From: Clostridia bacterium
GTDB lineage: Bacteria; Bacillota; Clostridia; Oscillospirales; CAG-272
Assembly: GCA_017468385.1 (NCBI GenBank)
Contig: JAFUIQ010000002.1
Span: 1-64,000 of the forward strand
DNA: 64,000 bases
Direction of reading: 5' to 3'
This document shows positions 50,401 through 57,205 of this stretch, one piece after another. A program made the translations under genes and the position numbers. The notes beneath the pieces were generated by a model. That model had not been told where the DNA came from and did not search any database. It saw nothing but the letters and a program-made list of their open reading frames with translations. Within the stretch, counting starts at the first letter, position 1. Each line of letters starts with the position of its first letter.

Positions 50401-50809
50401 ACATGTCCACTGTGTTACGGCCGGACTTGACCGGATCCTTCAGATCGTAGTAATACGGCTCGTCACCCTCAAAGAACTTCACGGCCGTTGCGCCGGGAAC
50501 AATGGTGATATTTTCCGAGTCAAAAATGGTATAGCCATCTTCCGTATAATCTACCCATACAAGCTGCGTCAGATCAATGGCAATCCACGCACCCTGATTT
50601 CGACTCACATTCGTGCCTTTTACCTGGAAATCCAAACGGACGGTGTCACAGGAGTCACCGCTTCCGTCCTCTTTCGTATTCCACTTTCCATCCAACGCAT
50701 CCACGTTGAAATTCGCCTGGAAATCATTGGGCATATCTGCCATGACAACCATGGGAACACTGGAGAAAAGCAGAGCAACTGTTAATAAAACTGACAATAT
50801 ACGTTTCAC
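47411..50809 (-). CDS. Large SLH-domain surface protein with Ig-like, repeat and Fn3-like domains
   Basis: 1,132 residues from a GTG start at 50809, 5 bases after GGAGGTACAAA's GGAGGT core. A signal peptide is followed by the same N-terminal domain as the 443-aa SLH protein (TKEDGSGDSCDTV, GAWIAIDLTQLVWVDY, MYLCPQPSQSYEV, REHLNQSFIVLMAD). Then come an Ig-like domain (TYEWFKNDTNS), about 400 residues of Ala/Thr/Val-rich units including two 107-residue near-identical copies, a fibronectin-like domain (AIWTPVENAVSYTVSLYE) and a bacterial repeat domain (AEPGYEIDQVIVDGKDVG). Three SLH domains end the chain (NPFKDVSEGDPFCDA, YEDVEAETWYTEAIRW, YADNADVADWAVEAM). It is probably an S-layer or adhesin component. 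Confidence 0.9.
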   Translation of the reverse strand: MKRILSVLLTVALLFSSVPMVVMADMPNDFQANFNVDALDGKWNTKEDGSGDSCDTVRLDFQVKGTNVSRNQGAWIAIDLTQLVWVDYTEDGYTIFDSENITIVPGATAVKFFEGDEPYYYDLKDPVKSGRNTVDMWSIGETAPILVAVSADSNTMYLCPQPSQSYEVTYEALTTIVSFRLAVCPGVELSSDAIRFINAEEREHLNQSFIVLMADKTNMFGYGFAPDKETGVTPADTLAIPSAFTGTAGVTGKPTVKPVDAVKPVIDVAPAGASYIVGTAATPLTVSATVTDGGTITYEWFKNDTNSTENGTSVGTGAAYTPATDVIGETYYYVVVTNTNENATGAKTASVTGDAVKITVTADPDLEALAAAKQTLETTGIGSVNQKDCPSEDDIKAYIVSQLRGLVPGFELTVNTVKYTPSVPGTSAVPMGTNGEYQYTVTIEKNGKTTTTAELKADVLAVAYEGITDEQAIAAAESALKAITWAEIAQAVANTQDTVQAKLLEQARAAINNDRVTVTVEVTAFTAAVAGSAATTKEGTNGSATFTVTATIGTEEYKLENQSVVIKATAFDGKLDSEVIAEAEAALKAITWAEIAQAVANTQDTVQAKLLEQAKAAINNDRVTVTVEVTAFTAAVAGSAATTKEGTNGSATFTVTATIGTEEYKLENQNVVIKATAFDGVLDVDAVAAAKKALVDSKVIVKIGATASEIRTAVENYLKSLMKGDAKGVTVTITAVDGDQYTVALAKGSVTAEKTITITVEEEDPIKLREPANLQFTDGVAIWTPVENAVSYTVSLYEVVDGVETLITTVAALNSQCDFSEILEEGKSYVFDVIAHGDGVYFLDSDVSDFSAVYTEGNTWEQILVVLLAIRNSKYPITATAGEGGAITDAGVTKVKYGRDMTYYIAAEPGYEIDQVIVDGKDVGPVSEYTFTDVKKKHTISVTFKAAAWKNPFKDVSEGDPFCDAVQFVYENKLFQGISDTEFAPAMTMTRAMFVTVLWRLEGMPVVNYLMQYEDVEAETWYTEAIRWATAEGIVEGYGDGIFGTNDPVTVQQSAVIMARYAEYTGNYTAPGANLGIYADNADVADWAVEAMMWAVENGVYAPVNGKLVPTALAPRSLAAQLMHAYVVKFGK
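48771..49376 (-). repeat. Two near-identical 321-bp tandem copies inside the SLH protein gene
   Basis: The string CCGTCGAACGCGGTAGCC starts at 48771 and again at 49092, a period of 321 bp (107 residues). Copies differ at few bases over about 285 bp. Encoded units contain TWAEIAQAVANTQDTVQAK and NNDRVTVTVEVTAFTAAVAG. Such near identity suggests recent duplication or gene conversion, and possible copy-number variation. Confidence 0.9.
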
Positions 50810-50859
50810 TTTGTACCTCCGAAAGCAACTAAAAAACTGTATAAGAATACCATGTTACT

Positions 50860-50888
50860 ACTATACCACTTTCAGCGTCATTTGTCAA
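50860..50888 (-). promoter_or_regulatory. Promoter of the surface-protein genes
   Basis: On the minus strand TTGACA (50883-50888) and TATAGT (50860-50865) have a 17-bp spacer, a strong constitutive-type promoter about 50 bases before the GTG start. Confidence 0.85.
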
Positions 50889-50960
50889 CATACACACCAT
50901 CTTTTTACATTACTATATGCCATTTATTTTCCCACAAAGAAATCCGGTGGCACAAAAGCG

Positions 50961-50990
50961 AAAAACCGTGCGGCTAACACCGCACGGTTT
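50961..50990 (-). terminator. Terminator of the ZIP transporter gene
   Basis: AAACCGTGCGG (50963-50973) pairs with CCGCACGGTTT (50980-50990), with T residues following on the minus strand. It lies 17 bases past the stop. Confidence 0.85.
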
Positions 50991-51006
50991 CCTTGTTTAT
51001 TTGCGC

Positions 51007-51759
51007 TTATCCCAGAAGGACATCCGTCACAAGCATGACGCAGAATCCTACAAGAAGCGCATATGTTGCCCCCCGCTCACTGCCGTGAGCATGAGTTTCG
51101 GGGATCATCTCATCGCTGATGACGTACAGCATGGTGCCGCCGGCAAATGCCAGCGCAAAGGGCAGAATCGCCGATGCCATGCTGACCGCAAAATAGCCGA
51201 TCAACGTACCGACCACTTCCACCAAGCCCGTGATCATGGCGCACACAAATGTCCTGGCCGGCGTGACGCCCGCCGCCAGCATGGGGCCGATAATGACCAT
51301 GCCCTCCGGGATGTTCTGCAAAGCGATACCTCCGGCGATGATCAGCGCCTGGGACACGTCGCCCGCTCCAAATCCTACGCCTGCGGCAATTCCCTCGGGA
51401 AGATTATGGATGGCGATGGCGGTCACGAACAGAAGCACTTTGCTCAAATTCGCATTCTTATGGGATTCGGTATCCGCCCCCACCAGCCGATGCAGATGGG
51501 GCACCAGCTTATCGATCAGATTCAGGCACAAAGCACCCGCAAAGATACCGGCCACAGTGATCAGAAGCCCAAATTTTCCGCCGTAATCCAACGACGGCAG
51601 GATCAATCCCAGAACGGCCGCCGCCAGCATGACCCCCGCCGCGAAAGACAGGACAATATCGGAAAACTTATGGGATATTTTCTTAAACGCAAAGCCGATC
51701 AGCGAGCCGAAAATCGTGGCCCCGCCAACCCCCAAAGCAGTCAGAAGTACCAGTTCCAT
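51007..51759 (-). CDS. ZIP-family divalent metal transporter
   Basis: The start at 51759 follows AAGGAGACAG and gives 250 residues. Eight helices are predicted. The metal-binding helices carry IAIHNLPEGIAAGVGFG and IALQNIPEGMVIIGP, the HNxPEG and QNxPEG motifs of ZIP transporters, and VISDEMIPETHAHGSE follows. A His/Asp-bearing loop lies between (PHLHRLVGADTESHK). ZIP proteins bring Zn2+, Fe2+ or Mn2+ into the cytoplasm. Iron uptake would suit the ferritin and iron-protein operon next door, but the metal is not proven. Confidence 0.92.
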   Translation of the reverse strand: MELVLLTALGVGGATIFGSLIGFAFKKISHKFSDIVLSFAAGVMLAAAVLGLILPSLDYGGKFGLLITVAGIFAGALCLNLIDKLVPHLHRLVGADTESHKNANLSKVLLFVTAIAIHNLPEGIAAGVGFGAGDVSQALIIAGGIALQNIPEGMVIIGPMLAAGVTPARTFVCAMITGLVEVVGTLIGYFAVSMASAILPFALAFAGGTMLYVISDEMIPETHAHGSERGATYALLVGFCVMLVTDVLLG

Positions 51760-51817
51760 ATCTGTCTCCTTGTGTAAGTAAATATCCGCCCGCACATAGG
51801 CAGGCGGATAGGCAGTA

Positions 51818-52027
51818 TTATACTTTTTCGTGACCCATCAGGATCTCGGAAATCACATCCAGCACCTTCTGATGGCATCCGCCGCATCCGGTGGAGCAAT
51901 GGGTCACCTTCTGCACGTCCTCAAACGCCCTGAGAACATCATCAAAATTCTCCAGATCGTGGAGCGCATCCGCGATATCGAAGTAGGTTACTTTTTTGCA
52001 GTTACAAATCGTATAATTCTCTTTCAT
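51818..52027 (-). CDS. BFD-like [2Fe-2S]-binding protein
   Basis: 69 residues with ICNCKKVTYFDI near the start and HCSTGCGGCHQKV in the middle, the four-cysteine CxC...CxxGCGGC pattern of the bacterioferritin-associated ferredoxin/NifU-like Fer2_BFD fold. Family proteins pass electrons to ferritins to release stored iron. It is the last gene of the oxygen-defence operon, with ferritin two genes upstream, which supports that role. Confidence 0.83.
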   Translation of the reverse strand: MKENYTICNCKKVTYFDIADALHDLENFDDVLRAFEDVQKVTHCSTGCGGCHQKVLDVISEILMGHEKV

Positions 52028-52041
52028 GGGAAAAACCTCGC

Positions 52042-52203
52042 TTATTCAGCCTCAGAGAACATATCCTTGCCAACACCGCAGAGGGGGCACTCAAAATCCT
52101 CTGGCAGATCTTCAAACTTGGTGCCGGGTTCGATGCCGTTATCGGGATCGCCCTTTGCCTCGTCGTATTCCCAGCCGCATGCTTCACAAACGTATTTTTT
52201 CAT
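52042..52203 (-). CDS. Rubredoxin
   Basis: A 53-residue protein with the two iron-binding motifs CEACGWEYD and CPLCGVGKD and the central [12 protein letters not shown] loop. One Fe is held by four cysteines. It carries single electrons to superoxide reductase or the flavodiiron protein of the same operon. The ribosome binding site is AAAGGTGA. It lies 14 bases upstream of the BFD-like gene and 28 bases downstream of the ferritin gene. Confidence 0.95.
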   Translation of the reverse strand: MKKYVCEACGWEYDEAKGDPDNGIEPGTKFEDLPEDFECPLCGVGKDMFSEAE

Positions 52204-52231
52204 GATAAATTCACCTTTCTTGATTCAGTTA

Positions 52232-52741
52232 TCACAGTACCAGCGAGGGTGCTGTGTATACACGGGTACCCAACTCCTGATTGAGCATATACAGACTCTT
52301 GGGATCGGAGCCGAACAGCTCCAGCTTTGTGATCAGATCGTTGGCGTTGGTCTCCTCCTCGCCCTGCTCCTTGACAAACCAGTCGAGGAACTGCATGGCG
52401 CGGAAATCTTTGACCTCATAAGCCGCCGCATAGATATCGTGGATGAGGGAGGTCACATACTCCTCGTGGGCCAGACCGGCCTGAAGAACCGCCATGTTAT
52501 CGGCGAATTCTCTATCCGGGGAGTCGATGGCTCCCAGCGTTACGGGCATATTGTTGTTCTGCAGATACTGGTAGAACAACAGGGCGTGATCTCTCTCCTC
52601 CTGGGCCTGGATCATATACCAGTTGGCGAAACCGTCCAGTCCTTTGGCTTTGAAATAGTTGGAAAACTCCAGATACAGATAGGCGGAGTAGAACTCCTTA
52701 TTGATCTGGTTGTTCAAAAGTTCATGAACTTTCTTATCCAT
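52232..52741 (-). CDS. Ferritin (non-haem, FtnA-type)
   Basis: 169 residues forming a four-helix bundle. Ferroxidase-centre ligands are visible: Glu in NKEFYSAYLYLE, EERDH (Glu and His of the ExxH motif), and later Glu residues in KEQGEEE with the Gln of VKEQ. It oxidises Fe2+ with O2 or peroxide and stores it as mineral. It lies 12 bases downstream of the superoxide reductase gene. Confidence 0.94.
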   Translation of the reverse strand: MDKKVHELLNNQINKEFYSAYLYLEFSNYFKAKGLDGFANWYMIQAQEERDHALLFYQYLQNNNMPVTLGAIDSPDREFADNMAVLQAGLAHEEYVTSLIHDIYAAAYEVKDFRAMQFLDWFVKEQGEEETNANDLITKLELFGSDPKSLYMLNQELGTRVYTAPSLVL

Positions 52742-52753
52742 ACTCTCCTCCGA

Positions 52754-53137
52754 TTATTCCACGTCTGCTTTCCACAGGCCGTGGAGATTGCAGTAGGCAT
52801 ATACAGCCACCGGGGTTTCATCGCACAGAGCGAAGGTAACCACAGGATCGCTGCCGGGCTTCAGGCACTTTCTCTGGCCGCCGCGGCAGGTCTGCAGATA
52901 CACCCACGCGATGTGGTGCTCTTCTGCCATGGGATGCGCCACGGAACCGACGGTAACCTTGACCGTATCGCCCTCACGGGTCACAACGGGAATGTGCTTC
53001 TCATGGCTGGCCTCCACGGTACCGGGCTCCAGCTTCTTCATCTTCTGGCCGCAGCACATCATGGGAACGCCTGCGTCGTGGATCATACCCACGATATTTC
53101 CGCAATGCTCACACACATAAAAACGATTCTCACACAT
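52754..53137 (-). CDS. Desulfoferrodoxin-type superoxide reductase
   Basis: 127 residues. The N-terminal desulforedoxin-like centre has YVCEHCGN and MMCCGQKM (four Cys). The catalytic Fe(His)4Cys centre has EASHEKHIPVV, AHPMAEEHHIAWV and YCNLHGLW. It reduces superoxide to peroxide without making O2, using rubredoxin as electron donor. It sits between the flavodiiron protein and ferritin genes. Confidence 0.95.
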   Translation of the reverse strand: MCENRFYVCEHCGNIVGMIHDAGVPMMCCGQKMKKLEPGTVEASHEKHIPVVTREGDTVKVTVGSVAHPMAEEHHIAWVYLQTCRGGQRKCLKPGSDPVVTFALCDETPVAVYAYCNLHGLWKADVE

Positions 53138-53171
53138 AGTTAGTTTCCTCCGAAAAGTTTATTTTATAAAA

Positions 53172-54962
53172 TTATAGAATTTCCTCAAAATCGGACGCGC
53201 CGTGCTTGCACAGAGGACACACAAAATCCTCCGGCAGGGATTCACCCTCGTAAACGTATCCGCACACCTTGCAGACATAGCCTTTTACGCCATTCGTCTG
53301 GGGCTTGGGCTTCACGTTGTTCTGATAATAGGTGTAGGTCATGGTTTCGCGATCGGACAGAACCCGTGCCTCGGTCACTGCGCAGATGAACATACCGTGG
53401 GTGTCCAGATCCACATACTGTTCCACCTGCAAAGACATGAAGGAGTTGATATACCGGGGCAGGAACACCAGACCGTTATCGGAGCGAAGCGGCTCGCAAT
53501 TTTCGAACTTATCCACGTTCCGGCCGCTCTTGAAACCGAACTGCTCAAATACGGCGAAGGGAGCATCCACACTCAGGCAGTTGATATTCATTTTGCCGGT
53601 CTGCTTGATAATGTGGTGGGAATAGTTGTCCTTGTTGATGGTCACGGCAATCCGGTTGGGGGTGTTGGTCACCTGTGTCACCGTGTTGACGATAAGACCG
53701 TTATCCTTCTTGCCGTCGTTGGAGGTGATCACATACAAACCGTAGCCGATATTGAACAGCGCACTCAGATCGTTTTTGTTGGCGGTGGAATCCTGCTGTG
53801 CCAGATACTCCCGGCAAAGTTCCTCCGCCAGATCATTCAGCTGCCCCGCGCTTTCCTCATTGAGAGAGGACAGGATGCGCACGGTGGTATCCGCATAGGT
53901 CAGATTCTTGCTCTTTTCAAACATGCCCCGCATCACCTTGGCCGCCATGGGCGCCCAGCTGCCGTTTTCGATAAACGCAACGGTCCGATTCTGGAAATTC
54001 CGCTCGGTCAGGTGATTGATGAAGGTATGCATGAACGGGAAGATCTCCGCGTTGTAGGTGGTGGTAGCCAGAACAAGTTTGCTGTAACGGAATGAGTCGC
54101 TGACCGCCAGTGCCATATCGCACCGGGCCAGATCGTACACCACCACTTTGGGGCATCCGTTAGCGGTCAGTTTCTCTGCCAATTGCACAACGGCCTTTTT
54201 CGTGTTTCCGTACACGGAGGTGTAGGCGATCACGATGCCCTCTTCCTCCGGCTGATATGAGGACCAGGTATTGTACAGATTCAGATAGTATCCCAGATTC
54301 TCCGACAGAACGGGGCCGTGGAGAGGACAGATGATCTCGATATCCAGACCGGCCGCTTTTTTGAGCAAAGCCTGCACCTGGGCACCGTACTTGCCCACGA
54401 TGCCGATGAAATACCGGCGGGCTTCATCCGCCCAGGGCTCCTTCGTATCCGGGGTGCCGAATTTGCCGAATCCGTCGGCGGAAAACAGCACTTTATCCGT
54501 GGAATCGTAGGTTACGATGACCTCCGGCCAATGGACCATGGGTGCGGTTACAAAAGCCAGGGTGTGCTTGCCAAGGGTCAGGGTATCTCCCTCTCCCACC
54601 ACGACCCGGCGATCCGCAAAGTCCGTTCCGAAGAAGTTCTGCATCATGGCAAAGGCTTTGGCGGAGGACACGATTTTCGCCTCCGGGTATGCCTTGGCAA
54701 AATTCATGATATTGGCCGCATGATCCGGCTCCATGTGCTGAACGATCAGGTAATCCGGCACTCTTTTGCCCAGTGTGTTCTGAATATTGTCCAGCCATTC
54801 GTGGGTAAACCCGGCATCCACCGTATCCATGATGGCGATCTTTTCATCCAGGATCGCGTAAGAATTATAGGAAATTCCATTCGGCACGGAATACTGGCCT
54901 TCAAACAGGTCTACTTTATGGTCATTGACACCGATATACCGGATGTCTTCTGTGATATGCAT
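53172..54962 (-). CDS. Flavodiiron protein fused to flavin reductase-like and rubredoxin domains
   Basis: The start at 54962 follows GGAGGAAATCGCA and gives 596 residues. The metallo-beta-lactamase diiron domain, 1-250, has HMEPDH (ligands His 76, Glu 78, Asp 80, His 81), MVHWPEV, SADGFGKFG and PLHGPVLSE. The flavodoxin domain, about 255-395, has AYTSVYGNTKKAV. A flavin reductase-like split barrel follows, about 410-550 (IGYGLYVITSNDGKKDNGL). A C-terminal rubredoxin domain has YVCKVCGYVYEG and FVCPLCKHGASD. Flavodiiron proteins reduce O2 to water and/or NO to N2O. The added domains let electrons reach the core inside one chain. It is the first gene of the operon. Confidence 0.93.
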   Translation of the reverse strand: MHITEDIRYIGVNDHKVDLFEGQYSVPNGISYNSYAILDEKIAIMDTVDAGFTHEWLDNIQNTLGKRVPDYLIVQHMEPDHAANIMNFAKAYPEAKIVSSAKAFAMMQNFFGTDFADRRVVVGEGDTLTLGKHTLAFVTAPMVHWPEVIVTYDSTDKVLFSADGFGKFGTPDTKEPWADEARRYFIGIVGKYGAQVQALLKKAAGLDIEIICPLHGPVLSENLGYYLNLYNTWSSYQPEEEGIVIAYTSVYGNTKKAVVQLAEKLTANGCPKVVVYDLARCDMALAVSDSFRYSKLVLATTTYNAEIFPFMHTFINHLTERNFQNRTVAFIENGSWAPMAAKVMRGMFEKSKNLTYADTTVRILSSLNEESAGQLNDLAEELCREYLAQQDSTANKNDLSALFNIGYGLYVITSNDGKKDNGLIVNTVTQVTNTPNRIAVTINKDNYSHHIIKQTGKMNINCLSVDAPFAVFEQFGFKSGRNVDKFENCEPLRSDNGLVFLPRYINSFMSLQVEQYVDLDTHGMFICAVTEARVLSDRETMTYTYYQNNVKPKPQTNGVKGYVCKVCGYVYEGESLPEDFVCPLCKHGASDFEEIL

Positions 54963-54992
54963 TGCGATTTCCTCCATGCGTTTCTTGTCTCG

Positions 54993-55021
54993 ATTATATC
55001 ATACTGATGTTAAATATGCAA
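54993..55021 (-). promoter_or_regulatory. Promoter of the oxygen-defence operon
   Basis: On the minus strand TTGCAT (55016-55021) and TATAAT (54993-54998) are 17 bp apart, and TGA precedes the -10 as an extended box. The leader is about 25 bases. No PerR-type box is obvious. Confidence 0.78.
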
Positions 55022-55035
55022 CCATTTCCAGCAGT

Positions 55036-55728
55036 TTATTCAAGAATTTTTCCGTCAGTGGAGATAGTGACCACGCTCCACGGAATGAACTTTCCGCTGG
55101 CCTGCAAGGCTCGCTTTGCGGCGTTTTCGATACCGCCGCAGCAAGGCACCTCCATGCGGACGATGGTGACGCTTTTTATGTTGTTGTCCCGGATGATGGC
55201 CGTCAGTTTCTCGGCGTAATCGCCCTCGTCCAGTTTGGGACAGCCGATCAGCGTGATGCGGTTGCGAATGAATTTGTTATGAAAATCGCCGTAGGCGTAG
55301 GCGGTGCAGTCCGCGGCGATCAAGAGATGTGCATCCTCAAAGTAGGGGGCGTGGGGCGGCACCAGTTTGATCTGGCAGGGCCACTGGGACAGTTGGCTGG
55401 GAACGGCGACAGACCGGGATTGTGCGGGGATATCCCGTTTGATGGCTTTGGCATTGGTACCGGGGCATCCGCAGGGCAGTGGGCCGCAGGCATGGGATTT
55501 TGCCGCCTGCACAGCCGCTTCGTTGTAGGCGGGAGCTTCCCTTTCCTCAAAGGTGATGGCTCCGGTGGGACAGGCAGGCAGACAATCGCCCAATCCGTCG
55601 CAATAATCCTCGCGGGTGAGTTTTGCTTTGCCGTTTACCATCTCGATGGCACCTTCGTGGCAGGCGGCGGCACAGGCACCGCATCCGTTGCATTTATCTT
55701 CATCTATCGTAATAATTCTGCGAATCAC
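55036..55728 (-). CDS. Dicluster ferredoxin-domain protein, divergent from a Crp/Fnr regulator
   Basis: A GTG start at 55728 follows GGAGGAGAAACC and gives 230 residues. The N-terminal 60 residues hold two [4Fe-4S] motifs: CNGCGACAAACHEGA and CDGLGDCLPACPTGA. The rest is a soluble domain with CGPLPCGCPG, LLIAADCTAYAYGDFH and TIVRMEVPCCGGIENA, which has further cysteines. This arrangement is frequent in anaerobic Firmicutes next to Crp/Fnr regulators and hybrid-cluster proteins. No hybrid-cluster gene is present here. Its job is probably electron transfer under nitrosative or oxidative stress (inference). Confidence 0.82.
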   Translation of the reverse strand: MIRRIITIDEDKCNGCGACAAACHEGAIEMVNGKAKLTREDYCDGLGDCLPACPTGAITFEEREAPAYNEAAVQAAKSHACGPLPCGCPGTNAKAIKRDIPAQSRSVAVPSQLSQWPCQIKLVPPHAPYFEDAHLLIAADCTAYAYGDFHNKFIRNRITLIGCPKLDEGDYAEKLTAIIRDNNIKSVTIVRMEVPCCGGIENAAKRALQASGKFIPWSVVTISTDGKILE

Positions 55729-55740
55729 GGTTTCTCCTCC

Positions 55741-55799
55741 TTGCTTTGTTGAGACTATTATAGTATAATAAGAACAGGATTTCTGTTGAATTTTCAACA
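55741..55799 (+). promoter_or_regulatory. Divergent promoters and a Crp/Fnr-type palindrome
   Basis: For the plus-strand regulator, TTGCTT (55741-55746) and TATAAT (55764-55769) are 17 bp apart. The palindrome TGTTGAA-TT-TTCAACA (55784-55799) lies just past the start of transcription. It also overlaps the -35 (TTCAAC) of a minus-strand promoter whose -10 is TATACT, 17 bp on. Binding there could control both genes. Confidence 0.72.
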
Positions 55800-55813
55800 A
55801 ACGGAGAAATTTT

Positions 55814-56473
55814 ATGAAAAAATATCTGGAAATTTTAAAAAAATGCCCGCTGTTTCGCGGAATTGCCGAGGACAATCTTCTGCGTATGCTGACCTGTCTG
55901 GGCGCCCGGGTAACGGCGTTTGACAAAAAATACACCATCTTTGCGGAAGGAACGCCCGCCCGGCACATCGGCATTGTTCTGTCGGGATCGGCGCAGATGA
56001 TCCAGGTGGACTACTACGGCAATCGAAGCATTCTTGCGGAGGTGGTGCCGTCGGAGATTTTCGGCGAGGCATTCGCCTGTGCGGAATCCCGCAATCTGCC
56101 CATATCCGTTATCGCCACCGAACCCTGCGAGGTGATGCTGATCGAATGCTCCCACATCCTTCACACCTGCCAGAACAACTGCGGATTTCATCAGGCGCTG
56201 ATCTTCAACCTGATGAAGGATCTGGCCACGAAGAACATCCTGTTCCATCAGCGGATTGAGATCACTGCCAAGCGATCCACCAGAGAAAAACTGCTGGCCT
56301 ATCTGGTGCTGCAGGCGAAAAATGCGGGATGCGATTCCTTTGAGATCCCCTTCGACCGGCAGGAGCTGGCGGATTATCTGGAAGTGGATCGAAGCGGATT
56401 GTCCGCCGAGATCAGCAAAATGCGGAAGGAGGGCATCCTCGACAGCCGCAAGAATCACTTTACGCTGTTGTGA
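55814..56473 (+). CDS. Crp/Fnr-family transcriptional regulator
   Basis: 219 residues, starting after ACGGAGAAATTTT. The N-terminal cNMP-type beta-roll has YTIFAEGTPARHIGIVLSGS and EVVPSEIFGEAFAC. The C-terminal winged helix has TREKLLAYLVLQAKNAG and FDRQELADYLEVDRSGLSAE. It lacks the cysteine set of Fnr, so haem, a small ligand or another cofactor would be the sensor. Its place opposite the dicluster ferredoxin gene, with a shared palindrome, suggests it controls that gene and perhaps itself. Confidence 0.9.
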   Translation: MKKYLEILKKCPLFRGIAEDNLLRMLTCLGARVTAFDKKYTIFAEGTPARHIGIVLSGSAQMIQVDYYGNRSILAEVVPSEIFGEAFACAESRNLPISVIATEPCEVMLIECSHILHTCQNNCGFHQALIFNLMKDLATKNILFHQRIEITAKRSTREKLLAYLVLQAKNAGCDSFEIPFDRQELADYLEVDRSGLSAEISKMRKEGILDSRKNHFTLL

Positions 56474-56491
56474 CATTCCCAGTATTCGCAC

Positions 56492-56520
56492 TTGATTTTC
56501 ACAGCAATGTGTGGTAAAAT
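56492..56520 (+). promoter_or_regulatory. Promoter of the pyrophosphatase gene
   Basis: TTGATT (56492-56497) and TAAAAT (56515-56520) are separated by 17 bp. The start codon lies 47 bases on. Confidence 0.72.
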
Positions 56521-56567
56521 GTGTAAAAAGGATATCCGCCCACAAGCAATCAAGTAAGGAGTATTCT

Positions 56568-57104
56568 ATGAACATCTGGCACGACATCGATCCGAAACGA
56601 ATTACACCTACGGACTTTATGGCACTGATCGAGATCCCCAAGGGAAGCAAAAACAAGTATGAGTTGGACAAGGAAACCGGTCTTGTCATGCTGGATCGGG
56701 TTCTGCACACCTCCACCCACTATCCTGCCAATTACGGTATGATCCCCCGCACCTATGCGGATGACTATGACCCGCTGGATGTTCTTGTGCTTTGCTCCGA
56801 GCCGCTTCATCCCAGCACGCTGGTGCGGTGTTATCCCATCGGCGCCATCAAGATGCTGGACAACGGACGGGCGGATGAGAAGATCATTGCGATCCCCTTC
56901 AGCGATCCCACCTATAACGTATACAGAGATATTTTCGCTCTGCCTAAGCATACATACACCGAGATGTCCCACTTCTTCGCCATCTACAAGACTTTGGAGA
57001 ACAAGCAGACCGCCGTGGATGAAACACTGGGAGCGGAGGAAGCCATCGAGATCGTTCGCAAGGCGATCGAGCAGTACAACCAGCTGTTTGTGAAAGAGAA
57101 ATAA
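56568..57104 (+). CDS. ppa: Family I inorganic pyrophosphatase
   Basis: The start at 56568 follows TAAGGAGTATTCT and gives 178 residues. The active-site set is complete: IEIPKGSKNKYELDK, VLHTSTHYPANYGMIPRTY and the metal-binding DDYDPLDVLVL, then GAIKMLDNGRADEKIIAIP. It hydrolyses pyrophosphate to two phosphates, driving biosynthesis. It is a single-gene unit. Confidence 0.94.
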   Translation: MNIWHDIDPKRITPTDFMALIEIPKGSKNKYELDKETGLVMLDRVLHTSTHYPANYGMIPRTYADDYDPLDVLVLCSEPLHPSTLVRCYPIGAIKMLDNGRADEKIIAIPFSDPTYNVYRDIFALPKHTYTEMSHFFAIYKTLENKQTAVDETLGAEEAIEIVRKAIEQYNQLFVKEK

Positions 57105-57166
57105 TTGTTTTGAACAGCAAAAATCCCGTGCGATTCGCCTTGGGTGCAAAATAGCAATTATAAGCG

Positions 57167-57202
57167 AAAGCCTCGACAGAAATTCTTTCTGCCGAGGCTT
57201 TT
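57167..57202. terminator. Terminator between ppa and the XRE-methyltransferase gene
   Basis: AAAGCCTCG-A-CAGAAA (57167-57182) pairs with TTTCTG-C-CGAGGCTTT, with T residues on both sides. It serves two converging genes. Confidence 0.8.
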
Positions 57203-57205
57203 GTA

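Noticed and set aside
47438..50785. 1,115-codon open frame on the plus strand
   Set aside because: It is antisense to the SLH protein gene, whose strand has signal peptide, domains and ribosome binding site. The plus frame has no domain and is a by-product of codon bias.
44155..50809. Cohesin scaffoldin among the SLH proteins
   Set aside because: SLH scaffoldins carry repeated cohesins; the shared N-terminal domain shows no cohesin signature I recognise, so it is left unassigned.
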